Below, piece by piece: positions 7,318-9,801 of a stretch of DNA of 9,801 nt; position 1 is the first letter of the stretch, and each line of letters starts with the position of its first letter. This stretch comes from Phascolarctobacterium sp. (GTDB lineage: Bacteria; Bacillota; Negativicutes; Acidaminococcales; Acidaminococcaceae), in NCBI GenBank assembly GCA_019417125.1, contig DXVZ01000031.1, positions 1-9,801 on the forward strand, read 5' to 3'. Both the position numbers and the translations under genes were made by a program. Below the pieces are notes generated by a model. It searched no databases, had not been told where the DNA came from, and saw only the letters and a list, made by a program, of their open reading frames with translations.

Positions 7318-7326
7318 ATTATAGCA
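7318..7326 (-). promoter_or_regulatory. Extended -10 promoter for the exported-protein gene
   Basis: On the minus strand TGC-TATAAT (7326-7318) is a perfect extended -10 element. The -35 position (about 7346-7341 at 17-nt spacing) reads GCTTTT, a poor match, and falls within the U-tract/stem of the dapL terminator. The TG motif probably compensates. The predicted start is near 7311, about 25 nt before the ATG. Confidence 0.75.
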
Positions 7327-7337
7327 CAAATCGGCGT

Positions 7338-7373
7338 AAAAAAAGCAGGCGAATAAAGTTTTCACCTGCTTTT
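7338..7373 (-). terminator. Intrinsic terminator of the dapF-dapL operon
   Basis: On the minus strand a 13-bp stem pairs AAAAGCAGGTGAA (7373-7361) with TTCGCCTGCTTTT (7353-7341), with one T-G wobble and loop AACTTTA. A run of seven T begins inside the 3' arm (7344-7338). It begins 10 nt after the dapL stop codon (7386-7384). On the plus strand the tail is only TTTTCACAT, so minus-strand function is favoured. Confidence 0.92.
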
Positions 7374-7383
7374 CACATATTTT

Positions 7384-8580
7384 TTATAAACCTTTTTCGA
7401 TTCTTGCCATAGCTTCAATGGTATTTTCCCTGCTGCCGAAAGCCGTCAGGCGGAAATAACCCTCGCCCATGGAACCGAAGCCTGCGCCCGGAGTACCAAC
7501 AACCGCCAGTTTTTCCAGCAAGTAATCAAAAAATTCCCACGAGCCCATGCCATTGGGGCACTGCATCCAGATATATGGGGAATGAGTGCCGCCGTAGAAT
7601 TTAATGCCTTTTTTAGTCAGCGCTTCTGACATAATGCGCGCGTTTTCCTTATAAAAAGCTAACATTTCGCGGCACTGTTTCTGCCCTTCTTCGCTGAACA
7701 CGGCTTCTGCACCGCGCTGAATGATATACGGAACACCGTTAAACTTGGTAGTTTGGCGGCGCAGCCACATTTTATTCAGCGACATTTCCTGTCCGTCTTT
7801 GGTTTTGCGCACCAACTCCTGCGGAACGATGGTATAGCCGCAGCGCGTACCGGTAAAGCCCGCAGTTTTAGAAAGCGAACAGAGTTCAATAGCACATTTT
7901 TTAGCGCCTTCAATGGCAAAAATACTGCGCGGAATGCTTGGGTCGCTGATGAAAGATTCGTAAGCGGCATCGTATAAAATTACCGCGTCGTTTTTCAGCG
8001 CGTAAGCAACCCATTTTTCCAGCTGCGTTTTAGTGTAAACTGCGCCGGTCGGGTTGTTAGGCGAGCACAGATAAATAATATCGGCTTTCACGCTGTCATC
8101 CGGCATCGGTAAAAAGTCATTTTCGGGTTTGCCCTGCATATAAATAATTTTACGCCCGCACATTACGTTGGTATCAAGGTATACCGGGTAAACTGGGTCT
8201 GGAATTAAAATTACGTTGTCGTTGCTGAAAATATCGGTTATGTTGCCGCAGTCGCTTTTAGCTCCGTCACTGATGAAAATTTCATCGCTGGCAACATTTA
8301 CGCCGAAGCTGGCATAATATTTGGCGATTGCTTCGTGCAGAAAATCATAGCCCTGTTCCGGCCCGTAGCCGCGGAAAGTTTCTTTAACGCCCATTTCGGC
8401 AACTGCTTTCTGCATTGCTTCAATAACCGCAGGAGCCAGCGGCAGGGTAACATCGCCGATGCCCATTTTGATAATTTTCTTTTCGGGATGCGCCGCAGAA
8501 AATTCCGCTACCTTATGCGCTATTTGCGAAAACAGGTAACTTTCTTTTAAATTACAATAATTTTGGTTTACAAAAGCCAT
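7384..8580 (-). CDS. dapL: LL-diaminopimelate aminotransferase DapL
   Basis: DapL is a PLP enzyme (EC 2.6.1.83) that converts tetrahydrodipicolinate plus glutamate directly to LL-2,6-diaminopimelate. It bypasses the three- or four-step succinylase/acetylase routes of lysine and peptidoglycan synthesis. The 398-residue length and the start (NQNYCNLKESYLFSQIAHKV, 5-24) fit the family. Fold-type I aminotransferase features: GDVTLPL (42-48), GAKSD (106-110) at the phosphate site, CSPNNPTGA (172-180), Asp204 in YDAAYESF, the PLP lysine Lys238 in SLSKTAGFTGTR, and the substrate-carboxylate arginine Arg377 in YFRLTAFGSR. The ATG has GGGGG 7 nt upstream. It lies 35 nt downstream of dapF with no clear promoter in the gap, so it is probably co-transcribed, and it ends at a strong terminator. 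A generic class I/II aminotransferase is the alternative; pairing with dapF and the family-type N-terminus make DapL much more likely. Confidence 0.95.
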   Translation of the reverse strand: MAFVNQNYCNLKESYLFSQIAHKVAEFSAAHPEKKIIKMGIGDVTLPLAPAVIEAMQKAVAEMGVKETFRGYGPEQGYDFLHEAIAKYYASFGVNVASDEIFISDGAKSDCGNITDIFSNDNVILIPDPVYPVYLDTNVMCGRKIIYMQGKPENDFLPMPDDSVKADIIYLCSPNNPTGAVYTKTQLEKWVAYALKNDAVILYDAAYESFISDPSIPRSIFAIEGAKKCAIELCSLSKTAGFTGTRCGYTIVPQELVRKTKDGQEMSLNKMWLRRQTTKFNGVPYIIQRGAEAVFSEEGQKQCREMLAFYKENARIMSEALTKKGIKFYGGTHSPYIWMQCPNGMGSWEFFDYLLEKLAVVGTPGAGFGSMGEGYFRLTAFGSRENTIEAMARIEKGL

Positions 8581-8615
8581 TCGTATTCCCCCATTAATTA
8601 AAATATATTAAAAAA

Positions 8616-9485
8616 TTATTTGGAAACAATTTCGTCCGGAATATCAATTACTCCGTCGAACACCAAAGTGGCAGGGCCTTTTAAAATAACGCTGTCATTT
8701 TTGCAGTAGGTTACTTTCAGCACGCCGCCTTTGGCGATAACTTTCAATTCTTCATCGCGCTTGCCGGCGTTGTTAAGCGTTACGCAGGCAACTGCCACAG
8801 CGCAAGCTCCCGTGCCGCATGCCCAGGTTTCGCCGCTGCCGCGTTCCCAAACGCGGAACTTAACAGTATTTTTATCAATAACCTGTACAAATTCAGTATT
8901 TACGCCCTCCGGGAAGAGTTTGTGATGCTCGAACAAAGGCCCGATTTTTTCCAGGTCAAGGCTGTCCACATCGTCCACAAAGGTTACAAAATGCGGGTTG
9001 CCCATTGATACCGCCGTGCCGTTATAAACAACGTCCTCAGCAATAACCAGCCCCTGGTCAACAAACACAAAGTGGTCGCTGATCATCGGAATATCAGTGC
9101 ATTTTAAAACCGGCTTGCCCATATCAACGGAAGCTTCGTCAACCTTGCCGTCTTTTAAAGTAACGTCTATGGTTTTAATGCCCGAAAGAGTTTCTATGGT
9201 AAAAGTAGTTTTGTCGGTTAAACCTTTATCGTAAACATATTTTGCCACACAGCGGATACCGTTGCCGCACATTTTGCCCTCGGAAGCATCGGCGTTAAAC
9301 ATACGCATCCTAAAATCAGCCTTATCGGACGGCAAAATTAAAATCAGCCCGTCAGAACCGATGCCGAAGCGCCTATGGCTTACATATTCAGAAACAGCGC
9401 CGGGATTAGGCACTTCTTTTTCCATGCAGTTTACATAAACATAGTCGTTGCCGCAGCCATGCATTTTGGAGAATTCCATCTTCAT
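8616..9485 (-). CDS. dapF: Diaminopimelate epimerase DapF
   Basis: DapF is a PLP-independent racemase (EC 5.1.1.7) that interconverts LL- and meso-diaminopimelate with two cysteines acting as acid and base. It directly follows DapL in the pathway. The protein is 289 residues from the chosen ATG. Visible: MHGCGNDYVYVN (8-19), RFGIGSDGLI (39-48), NADASEGKMCGNGIRC with catalytic Cys73 (65-79), GNPHFV (162-167), the substrate loop WERGSGET (213-220) and ACGTGACA with catalytic Cys223 (222-229). Both pseudo-symmetric halves are complete. The start is ATG at 9485-9483, because AGGAGG sits 8 nt upstream; a TTG two codons earlier would be only 2 nt from it. It is the first gene of the dapF-dapL operon, with a promoter and a terminator-like hairpin upstream (separate entries). 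meso-DAP serves both lysine synthesis and peptidoglycan cross-linking. Confidence 0.97.
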   Translation of the reverse strand: MKMEFSKMHGCGNDYVYVNCMEKEVPNPGAVSEYVSHRRFGIGSDGLILILPSDKADFRMRMFNADASEGKMCGNGIRCVAKYVYDKGLTDKTTFTIETLSGIKTIDVTLKDGKVDEASVDMGKPVLKCTDIPMISDHFVFVDQGLVIAEDVVYNGTAVSMGNPHFVTFVDDVDSLDLEKIGPLFEHHKLFPEGVNTEFVQVIDKNTVKFRVWERGSGETWACGTGACAVAVACVTLNNAGKRDEELKVIAKGGVLKVTYCKNDSVILKGPATLVFDGVIDIPDEIVSK

Positions 9486-9493
9486 TTTCAATT

Positions 9494-9499
9494 CCTCCT
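9494..9499 (-). promoter_or_regulatory. Ribosome binding site deciding the dapF start
   Basis: On the minus strand a full AGGAGG (9499-9494) is 8 nt from ATG at 9485-9483. The upstream in-frame TTG (9491-9489) is only 2 nt away, too close, and the next ATG (9479-9477) is 14 nt away, too far. The first ATG is therefore taken as the start, and its numbering puts the catalytic cysteines at 73 and 223. Confidence 0.88.
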
Positions 9500-9523
9500 G
9501 TTATCAGCGGACGGATTGTAATT

Positions 9524-9550
9524 AAAAACGGCGCTCAGAGCTGAACGCCG
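9524..9550 (-). terminator. Terminator-like hairpin in the dapF leader (attenuator or pgi terminator)
   Basis: On the minus strand CGGCGTTCAG (9550-9541) pairs with CTGAGCGCCG (9538-9529), with one T-G wobble and a tight loop, and is followed at once by five T and then AATT (9528-9521). It has the form of an intrinsic terminator for the minus strand. It lies 50 nt after the pgi stop, so it could end pgi transcripts. It also lies downstream of the dapF promoter, at about +8 to +34 of the predicted transcript, so it could attenuate dapF-dapL. A flanking 6-bp pair, GGACGG (9556-9551) with CCGTCC (9514-9509), could enclose it. Confidence 0.8.
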
Positions 9551-9563
9551 CCGTCCTCTCTCA

Positions 9564-9592
9564 AGTATACTATGCGGTAAAATTTCCGTCAA
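9564..9592 (-). promoter_or_regulatory. Promoter for dapF-dapL
   Basis: On the minus strand TTGACG (9592-9587, 5 of 6) is followed by 17 nt and TATACT (9569-9564, 5 of 6). The predicted start is near 9557, giving a leader of about 72 nt to the dapF ATG. The -35 begins 7 nt beyond the pgi stop codon. No ATG-started leader peptide is present in the leader, and it is too short for a classical lysine riboswitch or T-box. Confidence 0.8.
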
Positions 9593-9599
9593 CTGCCGG

Positions 9600-9801
9600 C
9601 TAATTATTTCCGGCGAGATTAGCGAATTTTGTTTTCATAATTTTTTTGTAAGCTTCCACACCGGGCTGGTCAAAAGCATCCACGTTGGCAAGTTCGCCCT
9701 CGTACGCTACGCTCAGCATTAAAAAATAAAACAACTCGCCCAAGTGGTAAGCGTTCATCTCGGGCAGCACATAGCGCGCGTTAAAGCGGCGGTCGCTGTT
9801 C
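9600..9801 (-). CDS. pgi: Glucose-6-phosphate isomerase, C-terminal end (partial)
   Basis: Only the last 66 codons are in the window; the gene continues past its right edge. Pgi interconverts glucose-6-phosphate and fructose-6-phosphate in glycolysis and gluconeogenesis. The fragment contains the second PGI signature, FDQPGVEAYK (fragment residues 43-52), including the conserved lysine of that signature. It is preceded by a typical helix (HLGELFYFLMLSVAYEGELA, 19-38), and the protein ends KFANLAGNN before a TAG stop (9602-9600). The reading frame is open from the edge with no break. The next gene on the same strand is dapF, 114 nt downstream. Confidence 0.95.
   Translation of the reverse strand, partial: NSDRRFNARYVLPEMNAYHLGELFYFLMLSVAYEGELANVDAFDQPGVEAYKKIMKTKFANLAGNN

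Noticed and set aside
9486..9557. Lysine riboswitch, T-box or leader peptide upstream of dapF
   Set aside because: The leader is only about 72 nt, far shorter than a lysine riboswitch or T-box. No T-box motif and no ATG-started lysine-rich peptide is present. Only the terminator-like hairpin remains.
1..9801. Mobile element, prophage, toxin-antitoxin or defence system
   Set aside because: Every sizeable stretch is accounted for by housekeeping genes or short regulatory gaps. No transposase, integrase, inverted terminal repeats or attachment sites were seen.

Overview
The window is an ordinary chromosomal housekeeping segment from a low-to-moderate GC Gram-positive-type bacterium (Bacillota). 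The order smc, ftsY, ylxM, ffh is a Bacillota hallmark. The lysine/cell-wall genes are of the LL-diaminopimelate aminotransferase (DapL) type, and every gene has a strong Shine-Dalgarno site. A member of the Negativicutes is plausible, but that is a guess from gene content and style; nothing in the window proves it. I see no mobile element, phage gene, CRISPR array, tRNA or rRNA.

Layout, left to right. Minus strand 6285 to 21: smc (chromosome condensation), ftsY (SRP receptor), ylxM (SRP-associated helix-turn-helix protein) and ffh (SRP GTPase). Smc and ftsY, and ylxM and ffh, are each separated by only 3-4 nt and are probably translationally coupled. A perfect consensus promoter between ftsY and ylxM gives ylxM-ffh its own transcription start. 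Plus strand 6436-6768: a small DUF805 membrane protein, transcribed divergently from smc from back-to-back promoters and ending at a hairpin shared with the convergent gene to its right. Minus strand 7286-6861: a small exported protein of unknown function with its own extended -10 promoter. Minus strand 9485-7384: dapF then dapL, an operon making meso-diaminopimelate for lysine and peptidoglycan, closed by a strong intrinsic terminator. Minus strand 9801-9600: the last 66 codons of glucose-6-phosphate isomerase (pgi).

How the genes work together: Ffh, FtsY and YlxM serve co-translational membrane targeting. Smc shares their transcription unit but acts on the nucleoid. DapL and DapF catalyse consecutive steps (tetrahydrodipicolinate to LL-DAP to meso-DAP). 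The DUF805 and exported proteins are unassigned.

I did not find a convincing undescribed system. The most interesting signal is regulatory. The dapF-dapL operon has a near-consensus promoter squeezed between the pgi stop codon and a terminator-like hairpin, so any transcript entering dapF must read through an intrinsic terminator within about its first 35 nt. Three start codons were also resolved from ribosome binding sites: GTG for smc, and ATG rather than an upstream TTG for dapF and for the exported protein.
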